64,000 bases of DNA, taken from assembly GCA_016401345.1 (NCBI GenBank), contig JAEACG010000001.1:62001-126000 (forward strand), written 5' to 3'. Position 1 is the first letter of the stretch, and the number at the start of each line of letters is the position of its first letter. The notes beneath the pieces were generated by a model, which saw only the letters and a list, made by a program, of their open reading frames with translations, ran no database searches and had not been told where the DNA came from. Made by a program: the position numbers and the translations under genes. Source of the stretch: Fictibacillus nanhaiensis (GTDB taxonomy: Bacteria; Bacillota; Bacilli; Bacillales; Fictibacillaceae). Positions 8,259 through 19,800 of this stretch are shown one piece after another.

Positions 8259-8966
8259 TTGTTAACGTACGAAACATGGGACGAAAAAACCCGTGATTTT
8301 GATAGTGAAAACCCCACAAAAGGCGCGCTGCATGCTTTGAAGTGGGCTTATGAAACGTATGAAGATGATCTGGTTTATGCGTGCAGCTTCGGAATTGAAG
8401 GAAGCGTCTTAGTGGATCTTGTTTATCAAGTAAAGCCGGATGCTCAAATTGTTTTCCTTGATACCCATCTGCATTTTCTAGAAACGTATGAAGTGATTGA
8501 AGAAGCGAAGAAAAGATATCCTTCTCTTCGCATCAAATTGAAAACACCGGCTTTATCTCTTGAAGAACAGGCGAGTAAGCACGGTGAAGAGCTTTGGAAA
8601 TTAAATCCTAATCAATGCTGCACGATTCGAAAAGTGATTCCTTTAGAAGAAGAACTGAACGGAGTAACAGCCTGGCTTTCAGGTCTACGCCGTGAACAGT
8701 CACCTACCCGCCAGAACACGCAATTTGTTAATCGGGACGGGCGATTTAAAAGCATCAAGATTTGTCCGCTCATTCATTGGACGTGGAAGGATATATGGCG
8801 GTATGCACATAAACATGACTTGCCGTATAACAAACTACACGACGAAGGGTATCCAAGTATAGGCTGCGAGCCATGTACACAGGCAGCTGTTAACGCAGAC
8901 GACCTTCGTGCTGGTCGATGGTCAGGTACAGGAAAACTAGAATGTGGGCTTCACGAGAATAAATAG
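8259..8966 (+). CDS. cysH: Phosphoadenylyl-sulfate (PAPS/APS) reductase CysH
   Basis: A cytoplasmic reductase that converts PAPS or APS to sulfite. The start is set at TTG 8259, because AAGGAGG ends 7 bases upstream and the resulting MLTYETWDE aligns with the known start of B. subtilis CysH; the ATG at 8199 lies inside the terminator hairpin. The protein has 235 residues. The nucleotide-binding ACSFGIEG is present, as are two cysteine pairs (QCCTIRK and GCEPCT). These bind a 4Fe-4S cluster in APS-type enzymes. The C-terminal ECGLHE holds the catalytic cysteine. The paired cysteines suggest it can use APS. Confidence 0.95.
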   Translation: MLTYETWDEKTRDFDSENPTKGALHALKWAYETYEDDLVYACSFGIEGSVLVDLVYQVKPDAQIVFLDTHLHFLETYEVIEEAKKRYPSLRIKLKTPALSLEEQASKHGEELWKLNPNQCCTIRKVIPLEEELNGVTAWLSGLRREQSPTRQNTQFVNRDGRFKSIKICPLIHWTWKDIWRYAHKHDLPYNKLHDEGYPSIGCEPCTQAAVNADDLRAGRWSGTGKLECGLHENK

Positions 8967-8992
8967 AGAAATACTAGGAGGAGAGAGACATT

Positions 8993-10189
8993 ATGAGTAC
9001 GATTCAACCACATGGAGGGCAATTAATCACTCAGTTCCTGCCTGATACACCACATCACAACCTTAAAAAAGAAATTATTCTTGATGCAACTGCACTCAGC
9101 GATCTTGAATTGATCGCGATTGGAGCTTATAGTCCTTTAACAGGATTTTTAAACCAAAAAGATTATCAATCCGTTGTCCACGATATAAGGCTCAGCGATG
9201 GAACGGTTTGGAGCTTGCCCATCACGTTACCGGTAGATTCTGATACAGCATCAACACTTATAAGAGGTGAAGAAGTTCGTTTAACATACGATGGTGTAAC
9301 CTACGGGATTCTTAAGGTAGGTGATGTTTATACTCCTGTTAAACAAATTGAAGCAGAGCGAGTTTATAAGACCTCCGACCAAAATCATCCAGGAGTTAAG
9401 AAGCTGTTCGAACGACATTCTGTTTATGTAGGTGGCGAGATTACACTAGTTAGACGTATTAAGAAAAATTTGTTTCAAGAGTATCATCTCGATCCGAGTG
9501 AAACGAGAAAACGATTTAACGAACTAGGTTGGAGCACCATAGTAGGTTTTCAAACGAGAAATCCCGTTCACCGTGCTCATGAATATATTCAAAAAGCTGC
9601 ACTTGAAATTGTAGACGGTCTTTTCTTAAACCCACTCGTAGGGGAAACAAAGTCTGATGATATACCAGCTGATGTTCGAATGGAAAGCTATCATGTTCTT
9701 CTAAAAAACTATTATCCTATCGACCGCGTGTTTCTTGCTGTATTTCCTGCATCGATGCGATATGCCGGTCCTCGTGAAGCCATTTTTCATGCGATCGTCA
9801 GAAAAAATTACGGCTGCACACACTTTATCGTAGGTCGTGATCATGCTGGAGTAGGAAATTATTACGGAACGTATGAAGCACAAGAGATCTTTTCACAGTT
9901 TACAGAAGATGAGATCGGCATCCAAACGTTGTTTTTTGAACATAGCTTTTATTGCAATAAATGCGAAGGTATGGCTTCTTCGAAAACATGTCCACACCCA
10001 ACGGAAGAACATGTCATCTTATCTGGAACTAAGGTAAGAGAGCTCCTTCGTAATGGAGAACTTCCACCTAGTACGTTCAGCCGAAAAGAAGTAGTAGAGG
10101 TATTAATAAATGGACTAAATCGAAATGATGCAAATCATAGAATAGGAGATTCGAATGAGCAATCCGCACAATATCATTTGGCACGATAG
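8993..10189 (+). CDS. sat: Sulfate adenylyltransferase (ATP sulfurylase) Sat
   Basis: Activates sulfate with ATP to adenosine phosphosulfate. The ATP-sulfurylase signature [14 protein letters not shown] is near residue 187 and [13 protein letters not shown] near residue 280. A cysteine set near the C-terminus ([16 protein letters not shown]) is the zinc-type motif of bacterial homodimeric enzymes. At 398 residues it is slightly longer than usual because the last residues run 35 bases into cysC. The ATG at 8993 follows AGGAGGAG. Confidence 0.95.
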   Translation: MSTIQPHGGQLITQFLPDTPHHNLKKEIILDATALSDLELIAIGAYSPLTGFLNQKDYQSVVHDIRLSDGTVWSLPITLPVDSDTASTLIRGEEVRLTYDGVTYGILKVGDVYTPVKQIEAERVYKTSDQNHPGVKKLFERHSVYVGGEITLVRRIKKNLFQEYHLDPSETRKRFNELGWSTIVGFQTRNPVHRAHEYIQKAALEIVDGLFLNPLVGETKSDDIPADVRMESYHVLLKNYYPIDRVFLAVFPASMRYAGPREAIFHAIVRKNYGCTHFIVGRDHAGVGNYYGTYEAQEIFSQFTEDEIGIQTLFFEHSFYCNKCEGMASSKTCPHPTEEHVILSGTKVRELLRNGELPPSTFSRKEVVEVLINGLNRNDANHRIGDSNEQSAQYHLAR

Positions 10190-10754
10190 TTCAATTTCAA
10201 AAGAAGCAAGACGAAAACAAAACAACCATTCAAGTTTTGTACTTTGGTTTACAGGACTTTCAGGATCAGGAAAATCAACGGTAGCTAATGCATTGGCGCA
10301 AAAGCTGTATGATCAAAACATAAGAAACTATGTATTGGATGGAGATAACATTCGAAACGGATTAAACCGCGATCTTTCATTCTCTGATGATGATCGAAGT
10401 GAAAACATACGACGCATTTCTGAAGTATCAAAGCTTTTTGTAGATAACGGAACGGTCGTACTTACAGCTTTTATCTCTCCATTTATACAAGATCGGGAAA
10501 TGGCGAAAAGAATCGTTTCAGAAGAGGAATTTATAGAAATTTTTGTTTCATGTCCGATTGAAGAATGTGAAAAAAGAGATCCAAAAGGTTTATATAGCAA
10601 AGCGAGAAAAGGTGAAATTCCTGACTTTACTGGAATTGATTCACCTTATGAAGAACCGATTTCACCAGATTTCACCATATATACTAACGAACAAAGCGTT
10701 TCTGAGATTGTAGAGAGCATCTTAAATCTTCTGGAAAAAAGGAAGCTGATTTAA
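10155..10754 (+). CDS. cysC: Adenylyl-sulfate kinase CysC
   Basis: Phosphorylates APS to PAPS. The P-loop GLSGSGKST is at about residues 34-42, followed by the substrate motif [21 protein letters not shown] and the mobile lid region with [22 protein letters not shown]. It has 199 residues, standard for a single-domain kinase. The ATG at 10155 is preceded by AGGAG and overlaps the 3' end of sat, so translational coupling is likely. Confidence 0.95.
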   Translation: MSNPHNIIWHDSSISKEARRKQNNHSSFVLWFTGLSGSGKSTVANALAQKLYDQNIRNYVLDGDNIRNGLNRDLSFSDDDRSENIRRISEVSKLFVDNGTVVLTAFISPFIQDREMAKRIVSEEEFIEIFVSCPIEECEKRDPKGLYSKARKGEIPDFTGIDSPYEEPISPDFTIYTNEQSVSEIVESILNLLEKRKLI

Positions 10755-10778
10755 CTAAATAAAAAGGAGAATGAGAGA

Positions 10779-12407
10779 ATGGCATATGAAAAGAAGTGGG
10801 CAGAAAATCCGAAGATTAATAAGACCGAACAAAAAAAGCTCGTAAAAGACGGCTTAAAAATATTTGAAGATATTCCTTATTACGCAGAAAATGGCTTCTC
10901 CTCTATCCCGAAAGAAGAATGGGATAGTTTCAAGTGGGCAGGACTCTATCTGCAGCGTCCTAAAGAAGATGGCTATTTTATGATGAGAGTCAATGTTCCA
11001 TCTGGCATTTTAAGTTATGAACAAGTAAAAGCATTGGCTCATATTTGCAAAGATTACGGAAGAGACGTATTCGATATCACGACACGACAGGCCATTCAAT
11101 TTCACTGGCTGACGATTGAACAGTTTCCAGATATCTTTAATCGGTTAGAAGCAGTTGGGTTGTCGAGCGCGGGTGCATGCGGGGACATTACGCGAAACAT
11201 CATGGGGAACCCAATCGCGGGCATCGATCCACACGAACTCTTCGATACCACTGAAATTGTAAAGGAAGTTTATGAGTTCTTTCAGCATAATGAAGATTTC
11301 TCTAATTTGCCGAGAAAATACAAAATGTCCATTAGTTCAAATGTGAACAATAGTGCCCATGCTGAGATCAACTGTGTGGCCTTTACTCCAGCTTTTAAGG
11401 AAATAGAAGATAAAGAGATTCCTGGCTTTCACATAAAGATAGGCGGCGGTCTTTCATCTAGACCATTCTTAGCACAGCCCCTTGATGTGTTTATTGAGCC
11501 GCATCAGGTCAAAGAAGTTTCGATCGCAATTACTACGATTTTCCGTGACTACGGTTATCGGGAAAAACGGCACCTTGCACGCCTGAAATTCTTAATGGCA
11601 GATTGGGGACCAGATAAATTCAAAGAAAAGCTATTAGAATATACCGGACCGCTTCACTCTAAAGGAAGAGATGCTCTTAAAAAATGGAACGGCGGTTACT
11701 TCTATGGTGTTCATCCTCAAAAGCAAGACGGATTAAGTTATATCGGCTTTAACGTACCTGTTGGTCGACTTCATGCTGATGAAGTTTTAGAGCTTGCTGA
11801 AATTGCTAAGAAATACGGAAACGGTGAAATTCGAACGGTGAATTCTCAAAACTTAATTATTCCGAATGTGAAACACGAAAACGTCGACTTGCTTTTAAAT
11901 GAAGGCATTTTCAAACGCATTACTACTCAGCCTCTTTCTTTTATAGGACATTCCGTCTCTTGTACAGGGATCGAGTACTGCAACTTAGCACTCGTTGAAA
12001 CGAAAGAAAGGATGCGTAAAATTGCTGAGAACCTTGATCAAAAAATAGCACTCGATGTTCCCGTTCGCATTCATATGGTAGGTTGCCCTAACTCTTGCGG
12101 ACAGCGTCAGATCGCTGATATTGGTCTTCAAGGTGTATTGTTAAAAACGAAAGAGAAGAAGATGGTTCAAGCCTTTGAGATTTATGTGGGTGGCACACTT
12201 GATGATGGAGGAAAGTTTAATGAAAAGCTAAAAGGAAAGTTTCATGCAGATTCACTTGACGAGGTACTTTTACGATTCCTTACTGGATTTAAAGAAAAGA
12301 AACTTCCATCCGAAAGCTTTTTTGACTATATAGACCGAATGGGACTTCAACAGCTTCAAATAGAACTGGACCGAATCGCAGAAGAGTTAGAAGAAAAAGT
12401 CTCATAA
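10779..12407 (+). CDS. Ferredoxin-type nitrite/sulfite reductase (siroheme, 4Fe-4S)
   Basis: Reduces sulfite to sulfide in six electron steps; in this operon the sulfite role is more likely than nitrite. The 542 residues show two repeats of the ferredoxin-like half domain and the siroheme/4Fe-4S region. The cluster cysteines lie in SCTGIEYC (Cys395 and Cys401) and GCPNSCG (Cys436 and Cys440). There is no fused flavoprotein domain and no CysJ nearby, so electrons probably come from ferredoxin. The adjacent sumT, sirB and sirC supply siroheme. Confidence 0.92.
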   Translation: MAYEKKWAENPKINKTEQKKLVKDGLKIFEDIPYYAENGFSSIPKEEWDSFKWAGLYLQRPKEDGYFMMRVNVPSGILSYEQVKALAHICKDYGRDVFDITTRQAIQFHWLTIEQFPDIFNRLEAVGLSSAGACGDITRNIMGNPIAGIDPHELFDTTEIVKEVYEFFQHNEDFSNLPRKYKMSISSNVNNSAHAEINCVAFTPAFKEIEDKEIPGFHIKIGGGLSSRPFLAQPLDVFIEPHQVKEVSIAITTIFRDYGYREKRHLARLKFLMADWGPDKFKEKLLEYTGPLHSKGRDALKKWNGGYFYGVHPQKQDGLSYIGFNVPVGRLHADEVLELAEIAKKYGNGEIRTVNSQNLIIPNVKHENVDLLLNEGIFKRITTQPLSFIGHSVSCTGIEYCNLALVETKERMRKIAENLDQKIALDVPVRIHMVGCPNSCGQRQIADIGLQGVLLKTKEKKMVQAFEIYVGGTLDDGGKFNEKLKGKFHADSLDEVLLRFLTGFKEKKLPSESFFDYIDRMGLQQLQIELDRIAEELEEKVS

Positions 12408-12421
12408 AAGGGGGTCTTTCT

Positions 12422-12643
12422 ATGTATTTATACCGTTTTGAAGTGATTTTGAAATCAGAGGTTATTCCTGTTGTGATAGCCGCTTCAACAGACGAACAGG
12501 CTTTTCAGTTGGTTGACATCGAGCTCGAGAAGTACTTTTTGAAACAGCCTGAAGTTGATGAGATCTCTCTTTATGAAAAGAAACGTATTCGTACAGGGAA
12601 CGGATTTGTGCTCTATGAACGTGAAACAATATTAAATTCTTAA
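12422..12643 (+). CDS. Small DUF3906-type protein in sulfur operon
   Basis: A 73-residue protein, MYLYRFEVILKSEVIPVVIA followed by SSTDEQAFQLVDIELEKYF-type sequence, with an alternating beta-alpha pattern and no membrane segment. I recognise it with moderate confidence as the DUF3906 family, seen next to sulfite reductase and siroheme genes in Bacillaceae. It is 14 bases after the reductase gene and directly before sumT (start signals overlap the stop). The function is unknown; an accessory role in reductase maturation is only a guess. Confidence 0.75.
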   Translation: MYLYRFEVILKSEVIPVVIAASTDEQAFQLVDIELEKYFLKQPEVDEISLYEKKRIRTGNGFVLYERETILNS

Positions 12644-12655
12644 GGAGTGATGATG

Positions 12656-13441
12656 ATGGGAAAAGTGTATCTTGTCGGAGCTGGTCCGGGAGATCCAGGG
12701 TTGATAACCGTAAAAGGTTTGCGTTGTATACAGGAAGCGGATGTCATTTTATATGATCGATTAGTAAACAAAGAACTGCTCTCTTATGCAAAAACCGATT
12801 GCGATTTAATTTATTGCGGTAAACTGCCAAACTACCATTTCATGAAGCAAGAGACGATCAACAGTTTCTTAGTTAAACACGCTCAGAAAGGAAAAGTAGT
12901 AACTCGCCTAAAAGGTGGCGATCCCTTCGTGTTTGGAAGAGGAGGAGAAGAAGCAGAAACACTTGCCAGAAGTCGCATACCGTTTGAGGTCATTCCAGGG
13001 ATAACATCAGGGATTGCAGCACCAGCTTATGCGGGCATACCTGTTACACATCGAAACATCGCTTCAAGCTATGCAGTCGTTACAGGTCATCGCAAAAAAG
13101 GCGAAGAAGATGAACTGAAATGGGAAAGTCTAGCGAACGGTATTGATACGTTAGCGATCTATATGGGAGTGGGCAACCTAGGTTATATTTGCGAACAGTT
13201 AACGAAAAACGGAAAAAGTAAAGAAACACCCGTTGCTCTCGTTCAATGGGGTTCCTTAGAAAGTCAACGAACCGTTACAGGTACACTCGATACGATTGAA
13301 GATATTGTGGTTAGAGAACATATTGAGAATCCCAGTATGATCATTGTTGGTGAGGTCGTTCGTCTTCGCAGTGAACTGAAATGGTTTGAACAGCTGAACG
13401 ATGAACGGAATAAGCTTGCTGACGTTAGAGAGGCATTGTAA
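12656..13441 (+). CDS. sumT: Uroporphyrinogen-III C-methyltransferase SumT
   Basis: Adds two SAM-derived methyl groups to uroporphyrinogen III, giving precorrin-2, the first step to siroheme. The SAM-dependent tetrapyrrole methylase motifs are clear: VYLVGAGPGDPGLITVKG at the N-terminus, RLKGGDPFVFGRGGEE near residue 85, and EVIPGITSGIAAPAYAGIPVT. Four start codons are in a row from 12647; ATG 12656 has the best spacing (8 bases) from AAGGAG, giving 261 residues. The stop is directly followed by the sirB start. Confidence 0.94.
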   Translation: MGKVYLVGAGPGDPGLITVKGLRCIQEADVILYDRLVNKELLSYAKTDCDLIYCGKLPNYHFMKQETINSFLVKHAQKGKVVTRLKGGDPFVFGRGGEEAETLARSRIPFEVIPGITSGIAAPAYAGIPVTHRNIASSYAVVTGHRKKGEEDELKWESLANGIDTLAIYMGVGNLGYICEQLTKNGKSKETPVALVQWGSLESQRTVTGTLDTIEDIVVREHIENPSMIIVGEVVRLRSELKWFEQLNDERNKLADVREAL

Positions 13442-14194
13442 ATGAAGGCATTGCTCTTTATCTGTCACGGTACAAGATTGGAAAAAGGACATATGGAAGC
13501 AGAAGAATTTGTGAGACTCTGTATGGCTCAAGTTGATGTGTCCATTAAGGAGATTTGTTTTTTAGAGCTTAGTGAACCCTCTATCGCTCAAGGGTTTGAA
13601 ACCTGTATAGAAAAAGGAGCAACAAGCATCTCTGTCATTCCTGTGTTCTTATTAAGTGCGAACCATATAAAAAAAGACATACCGAAAGAACTTCAGCAAC
13701 TGCAGGCTACATATCCAGAAGTTGAAGTGAATTACGGACGCCCTTTCGGTGTACATGAAGCCATTTCCCATTTGTTATGGGAGAAGATCATCAAAAGCGC
13801 AGTTACGTTAAGTAAAAATTCACATGTCCTTCTAGTGGGCAGAGGTAGCACCGATCAAGATGTAAAGCGGGACCTAGAAGCAATAGCATCTAACGTTCAA
13901 AATCATTATAGAATTCCTAGTATTCAAGCTTGTTTTCTAACTGGTTCAGAACCAAGCTTTGAGGAAGCACTCTGGAGTAGTAGCGAATCATATGAGCAGG
14001 TTATCGTTGTGCCTTATCTTCTATTTTCAGGACTATTAATAAATGGGATGAAACATACGATAACTCGCTATCAGCAGCAGACCACACAAAACGTAGCTCT
14101 TTGTGACACACTTGGCTACCATCCTATCCTTAAAGACGTTTTACTCACGCGTATCCATGAAACACTTGAAACAAAGAAGTATGCATGTTCTTAA
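13442..14194 (+). CDS. sirB: Sirohydrochlorin ferrochelatase SirB (CbiX family)
   Basis: Inserts Fe2+ into sirohydrochlorin as the last step of siroheme formation. The family start KALLFICHGTRLEKGH carries the metal-binding histidine, and a second related half has HVLLVGRGSTDQDVK. The two-half, 250-residue form is like Bacillus SirB. The ATG immediately follows the sumT stop. Confidence 0.92.
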   Translation: MKALLFICHGTRLEKGHMEAEEFVRLCMAQVDVSIKEICFLELSEPSIAQGFETCIEKGATSISVIPVFLLSANHIKKDIPKELQQLQATYPEVEVNYGRPFGVHEAISHLLWEKIIKSAVTLSKNSHVLLVGRGSTDQDVKRDLEAIASNVQNHYRIPSIQACFLTGSEPSFEEALWSSSESYEQVIVVPYLLFSGLLINGMKHTITRYQQQTTQNVALCDTLGYHPILKDVLLTRIHETLETKKYACS

Positions 14195-14209
14195 AAAGAG
14201 AGGAATGCT

Positions 14210-14848
14210 ATGTATCCTATTCACATAAATTTGTCTGGTAGAACGGTTGTAGTAGCTGGCGGTGGTCTAGTAGCACATCGTAAAATTAATGATTTATTGA
14301 ATGAAGAGGCAATAATTACAGTAATCAGCCCAGCAGCTGTTAAAGAAATTCAAGAATGGCATGCTGAACGAAAGCTGACTTGGATCGAAAGAGAAGTGGA
14401 ACGTGCAGATTTGGAAGAAGCGTTTCTAATCATTGCTGCAACCAATAGTAAAGAGATGAATTCTTGGATTGCAGAACAAACAACTTCGAAACAGCTTGTG
14501 AATGTTGTTGACCAACCAGACCTGGGTAACTTTATTGTTCCTAGTGTCGTAAAGAGAGGGAAACTCATTTTATCAGTTTCTACTTCTGGAGCTAGTCCAA
14601 GTTTATCTAAATCGATAAAAAAAGAGCTTCAACAAAAATACAGTGAAGACTATGAAACGTATTTAGATTTTTTATTTCAATGTAGATCTATCATTAAGAA
14701 GGAATATCCGGAAAAAAATCGAAAAGACTTATTAACAAAGCTAACAGATCGGTCCTTTTTATATAACGAAGAAAAGCAACGCGCGTATAAACAGGAATTA
14801 ATAAAGAAAATAGATCGCAATTTAGTAAACGAACCAATAAATGAATAA
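14210..14848 (+). CDS. sirC: Precorrin-2 dehydrogenase SirC
   Basis: NAD-dependent oxidation of precorrin-2 to sirohydrochlorin. A Rossmann motif VVVAGGGLVAHRKINDL is near the N-terminus, and the typical QPDLGNFIVPSVVKRGKLILSVSTSGASP lies in the middle, given here as overlapping parts of one conserved block. It has 212 residues, normal for the stand-alone Bacillus type rather than fused CysG. RBS GAGAGG is upstream. Last gene before the third S-box, which starts 4 bases after its stop. Confidence 0.93.
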   Translation: MYPIHINLSGRTVVVAGGGLVAHRKINDLLNEEAIITVISPAAVKEIQEWHAERKLTWIEREVERADLEEAFLIIAATNSKEMNSWIAEQTTSKQLVNVVDQPDLGNFIVPSVVKRGKLILSVSTSGASPSLSKSIKKELQQKYSEDYETYLDFLFQCRSIIKKEYPEKNRKDLLTKLTDRSFLYNEEKQRAYKQELIKKIDRNLVNEPINE

Positions 14849-14851
14849 ATC

Positions 14852-15006
14852 CTTATCAAGAGAGGTAGAGGGAGCGGCCCTATGAAACCTCAGCAACCAG
14901 CAGCTACTAGCTGAAAAGGTGCTAATTCCTGCAAGTTCAATTCTTGAACTTGTAAAGATAAGAAGACCCCGACGCTCAAAAAGTCTTCTTTTATAGAAGG
15001 CTTTTT
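14852..15006 (+). ncRNA. SAM-I riboswitch (S-box) with terminator, before yitJ-metH
   Basis: Core motifs are CTTATCAAGAG, GAGGGAGCGGCCC, TATGAAACC, GCAACC, AGGTGCTAATTCCTGC and the closing AAAGATAAG. A terminator stem (14978-14989 with 14995-15006) with T-rich flank follows. It begins only 4 bases after the sirC stop, so the promoter must lie within sirC or transcription must run through from the sulfate operon. Confidence 0.95.
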
Positions 15007-15028
15007 ATTTTTTATATAGGAGGCTGTC

Positions 15029-16879
15029 ATGAGTTTAATCACAGACTTAAAACAAAACAAGATATTAATCGGTGATGGGGCGATGGGAACCCTTCTGTAT
15101 TCGTACGGATCCGACTTTTGTTACGAAGAGTTAAATCTTTCTCAAGAAGAGCAGATCTATAATATCCATCGTGCTTATTTAGATGCAGGTGCTGATATCA
15201 TTCAAACCAATACGTATGCAGCGAACTATTCAAAGCTCGAACGCTATGGGCTTCAAGATCACGTAAAAGAGATTAATAAAGCGGCTGTTCAGATCGCCAG
15301 AAAAGCTGCTCATAAAGAATATGTTGTAGGTACGATCGGTGGCATACGCGGTATAAAACCAAATAGCATTTCTCTTGATGAGATCAAGCGCAGTTTTCGC
15401 GAGCAGCTGTATTGTTTGTTGATGGAGAATGTAGATGGCATCCAATTAGAAACCTATTATGACCTTGAAGAATTAGAAACGGTTTTAAAGATTGCTAGAA
15501 AAGAAACATCACTTCCGATTATTGCTCAAGTGTCATTACAGGAAGTCGGCTTTATGCAGGACCGCACTCCCATTTCAGAAGCTTTGACCTCTTTAGAGAA
15601 CATTGGTGCTGATGTTGTGGGATTAAACTGTCGTCTAGGGCCTTATCACATGCTGATGACGCTTGAAGAAGTTGCATTACCAAATCAGGCAATTCTTTCA
15701 GCGTTTCCTAATGCATCGCTTCCTTCTTATACAGATGGCCGTTTTAATTATGAGGGGGACGCTGACTATTTTAAAGAATGTGCCCATTTGTTCAGGCAGC
15801 AAGGAGTTCGTCTACTAGGCGGATGTTGTGGTACGACGCCTGCCCATATACATGCCTTCTCTAGTGAACTTAAAAACTTAGAACCTGTAACAGAAAAAGA
15901 AGTGAAACAAAGAAAGCGAAAAGTTGTCATACAGTCAGCATCAAAACCGAAATATGTACCATTAAGTGAAGTAGTAAAGAAGAAGCAATCCCTTATTGTT
16001 GAACTAGATCCACCACGTAAATTAGATACGTCACGTTTTATGGAAGGAGCAAAGGCGTTAAAAGAAGCGGGAATCGATGCACTTACCCTCGCTGATAACT
16101 CGCTTGCTTCACCCCGTGTTTGTAACTCTGCACTAGGGTCAATTGTGCAGTCCCAACTTAACCTTCGTCCGCTCGTTCATATTACGTGTCGCGATAGAAA
16201 TTTAATCGGTCTTCAGTCTCATTTGATGGGGCTTCACACGCATGGGATTCATGAAATACTAGCTGTAACTGGAGATCCCGCAAGCGTCGGAGATTTCCCA
16301 GGTGCGTCGTCTGTATATGATGTCACTTCATTTGAACTGATCAAGCTCATCAAGCAGTTTAATAAAGGATTATCTCTATCAGGGAAAGAACTTGGAGAAA
16401 AAACATCCTTTACGGTCGGAGCGGCTTTTAACCCAAACATCCGATCCATCGATAAAGCTGTTGAGCGGTTAGAGAAGAAAATCGCATACGGCGCAGATTA
16501 CTTTATCAGCCAGCCTGTTTTTTCAGAGAAAAGACTAATTGAAACGTATGAGGCTACAAAGCACATTGATAAACCGATCTATATTGGAATCATGCCGTTA
16601 ACCTCTTCACGAAACGCAGAGTTTCTTCACCATGAAGTTCCTGGCATCAAACTTTCTGATTCTGTACGTGATCGCATGGGCAAGTATAAAGATGATCCAC
16701 AACAGGCGTGCGAAGAAGGCTTATTGATTGCCAAGTCGTTATTAGACACAGCTATGGAACTCTTTAACGGCATCTATCTGATCACACCATTTATGCGGTA
16801 CGAGCTAACCGTAGAATTAGCACAATATGCACGAGCTAACCATCCATCACTTTTAACCAGGAGGTCACAGAATGCCTAA
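15029..16879 (+). CDS. yitJ: Bifunctional homocysteine S-methyltransferase / methylenetetrahydrofolate reductase YitJ
   Basis: A two-domain enzyme of methionine synthesis. Residues 1-290 form the homocysteine-binding methyltransferase domain with [16 protein letters not shown] and the zinc-cysteine motif GGCCGTTP (about 267-274). From about 325 onward is the 5,10-methylenetetrahydrofolate reductase domain, with [19 protein letters not shown] and [19 protein letters not shown]. The reductase supplies methyl-tetrahydrofolate for MetH. It has 616 residues, as expected. RBS AGGAGG; the 3' end overlaps metH by 8 bases. Confidence 0.95.
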   Translation: MSLITDLKQNKILIGDGAMGTLLYSYGSDFCYEELNLSQEEQIYNIHRAYLDAGADIIQTNTYAANYSKLERYGLQDHVKEINKAAVQIARKAAHKEYVVGTIGGIRGIKPNSISLDEIKRSFREQLYCLLMENVDGIQLETYYDLEELETVLKIARKETSLPIIAQVSLQEVGFMQDRTPISEALTSLENIGADVVGLNCRLGPYHMLMTLEEVALPNQAILSAFPNASLPSYTDGRFNYEGDADYFKECAHLFRQQGVRLLGGCCGTTPAHIHAFSSELKNLEPVTEKEVKQRKRKVVIQSASKPKYVPLSEVVKKKQSLIVELDPPRKLDTSRFMEGAKALKEAGIDALTLADNSLASPRVCNSALGSIVQSQLNLRPLVHITCRDRNLIGLQSHLMGLHTHGIHEILAVTGDPASVGDFPGASSVYDVTSFELIKLIKQFNKGLSLSGKELGEKTSFTVGAAFNPNIRSIDKAVERLEKKIAYGADYFISQPVFSEKRLIETYEATKHIDKPIYIGIMPLTSSRNAEFLHHEVPGIKLSDSVRDRMGKYKDDPQQACEEGLLIAKSLLDTAMELFNGIYLITPFMRYELTVELAQYARANHPSLLTRRSQNA

Positions 16880-19800
16880 GTCATCAATAGAAAAACAGCT
16901 AAAATCAAAGATTTTAATCATGGATGGCGCGATGGGAACGATGCTTCAAGAAGCCAATCTCACTCCAGAAGATTTTGGCGGTGAAGCGTATGACGGTTGT
17001 AATGAGTATTTAAATGTAACGGCACCCCATGTTATCGAATCCATTCATTATAAATATCTTGAGGCGGGCGCTGATATCATTGAAACGAATACATTCGGCG
17101 GCACGAATCTTGTACTGGATGAATACGAACTAGGATATAGAGCATATGAGATCAATAAGCTGGGAGCAGAAATTGCAAAGAAAGCAGCTGATGCTGTTTC
17201 AACAGAACACTGGCCACGTTTTGTTGCGGGCTCACTCGGACCAACGACAAAAACGCTCAGTGTTACGGGCGGAACGACGTTTGATTCGTTAAGAAATGCT
17301 TATGCTGAACAAGCACGAGGATTGATTGACGGAGGTGCAGATTTTCTTCTCTTAGAGACAAGCCAAGATATGCTAAATGTAAAAGCTGGCTTTCTAGGAA
17401 TCGAGCAAGCTATTGAACAAACGGGAAAAAGAATCCCACTCATGGTTTCTGGAACGATTGAACCGATGGGAACCACACTTGCGGGTCAGTCGATTGAGGC
17501 TTTTTATATATCGTTAAAACACATGAATCCTCTTGCCGTTGGGTTGAACTGCGCAACAGGACCTGAATTCATGCAAGATCACATTCGCTCTCTATCAAGT
17601 CTAGCAACATCAGCAGTGAGCTGTTATCCGAATGCAGGACTTCCAGATGAAGAAGGAAATTATCATGAAACACCAGACTCATTGGCTACTAAACTATCTG
17701 GGTTTGCAGAAAAAGGATGGCTGAATGTGGTGGGTGGTTGCTGTGGTACTACACCTGCTCATATTAAAGCATTATCAAAAGCTATGAAGAACTATCAACC
17801 ACGTGACCTGCAAGTAAACGAAACTCATATGGTTTCAGGAATTGAACCATTCATCTATGATGATCCAACGTTAAGACCGATTATGGTAGGAGAAAGAACA
17901 AATGTTATCGGATCTCGTAAATTTAAACGGTTGATTGCTGAAGGGGAATTTGAAGAAGCGGCTGAAATTGCAAGGGCTCAAGTAAAAGGCGGTGCTCATG
18001 TACTCGACGTTTGTTTAGCTGACCCTGATCGAGATGAATTAAGCGACATGGAAGCGTTTATGAAAGAAGCGGTTAAGAAGGTTAAAATTCCCTTTGTGAT
18101 CGATTCTACTGATGAGGATGTTATCGAGCTCGCTTTAAAGTATTCACAGGGTAAAGCCATCATCAATTCTATTAATTTAGAAGACGGTGAAGAACGGTTT
18201 GAAAAAGTGATCCCGCTTCTTCATAAATATGGAGCGGCAGTCGTTGTCGGAACGATAGATGAAACAGGTATGGGTGTATCTGCAGAACGAAAACTGGAAA
18301 TCGCTAAGAGATCGTATGACCTTTTAGTGAATAACTATAACGTTTCACCTTCAGACATCATATTCGATCCACTCGTTTTTCCCGTTGGAACGGGTGATGA
18401 ACAATACATCGGCTCAGCTAACGCAACGGTTGAAGGGATTCGCCTGATCAAGGAACACTTTCCACAATCCTTAACCATTTTAGGAGTCAGTAACGTATCA
18501 TTTGGATTGCCACCGGTAGGTCGTGAAGTATTAAATGCAGTGTATCTCTACAATTGCACAGGAGCGGGACTCGATTATGCCATCGTGAATACCGAAAAGC
18601 TTGAACGTTTTGCTTCCATTGCACCGGAAGAAATTGAGATGGCAGAAAATCTATTATTTCGAACAACAGAAAAAGCATTATCTGCTTTTACAGACTTTTA
18701 TAGAGGAAAGAAGAAAGAAACAAAATCCCAGCTGCCTGATATGAGTTTAGAAGAGCGACTACACTATTATATTTTAGAGGGTACGAAGGAAGGATTAATT
18801 CCAGACTTAGAGATCGCATTACAAAAGTATGCTACTCCATTAAGCATCATCAATGGACCATTAATGGATGGCATGAAAGAAGTGGGAAGACTATTCAATG
18901 AGAACCAGTTAATCGTTGCAGAAGTCCTGCAAAGTGCAGAAGTCATGAAAGCATCCGTTGCTTATTTGGAACCTTACATGGAAAGAAATGATGAATCTGC
19001 TTCAAAAGGAAAAGTGTTACTTGCGACAGTTAAGGGTGATGTTCATGACATCGGTAAAAACCTTGTAGACATTATACTAAGCAACAATGGATTTAAGGTG
19101 GTAGACCTAGGGATCAAAGTAACGTCACAAACGTTAATTGAAGCTATTAAAAAAGAAAAACCAAATATTATTGGACTTTCAGGATTGCTCGTGAAATCTG
19201 CTCAACAGATGGTGTTAACGGCAAACGATATGAGAGAAGCGAACATCTCAACACCCATTTTGGTTGGCGGTGCTGCATTATCAAGAAAGTTCACAGACAC
19301 TAAGATATCGAAGGAATACGAAGGAATGGTTCTTTATGCAAAAGATGCGATGGAAGGTCTCTCGTTTGCCAATCAGATTCAAACACCAAAAGAGTTCGAT
19401 CGACTGGCTGTGGAGTTTGCGGAGAGAAAAAAAACAATAGCTCTAAACTCTGAAATCAATGAAAGCTCTGCAGGGGTTGCAACTGCTGTTAGAGTCCGAT
19501 CAAAGGTTTCAAGAACTGCTCCTGTTTTTGTTCCGAACGATACGGAAAGACACATTTTAAAAAACTACTCACTCTCACATATTCAGCCTTATATCAATCT
19601 ACAGATGTTGCTCGGACATCATCTTGGCATAAAAGGTAAAATAACTAGATTGCTTCAAGAAAAGAACGAGCGGACCCTTGAAATGAAATCATTGATTGAT
19701 CATCTGTTAAAAGAAGCGAAAGAAAAGAATTTGATTCAACCTTCAGCTCTATATCAATTCTTTCCAGCACAAAGTGATGGAGAAAAGATTCTGATCTATG

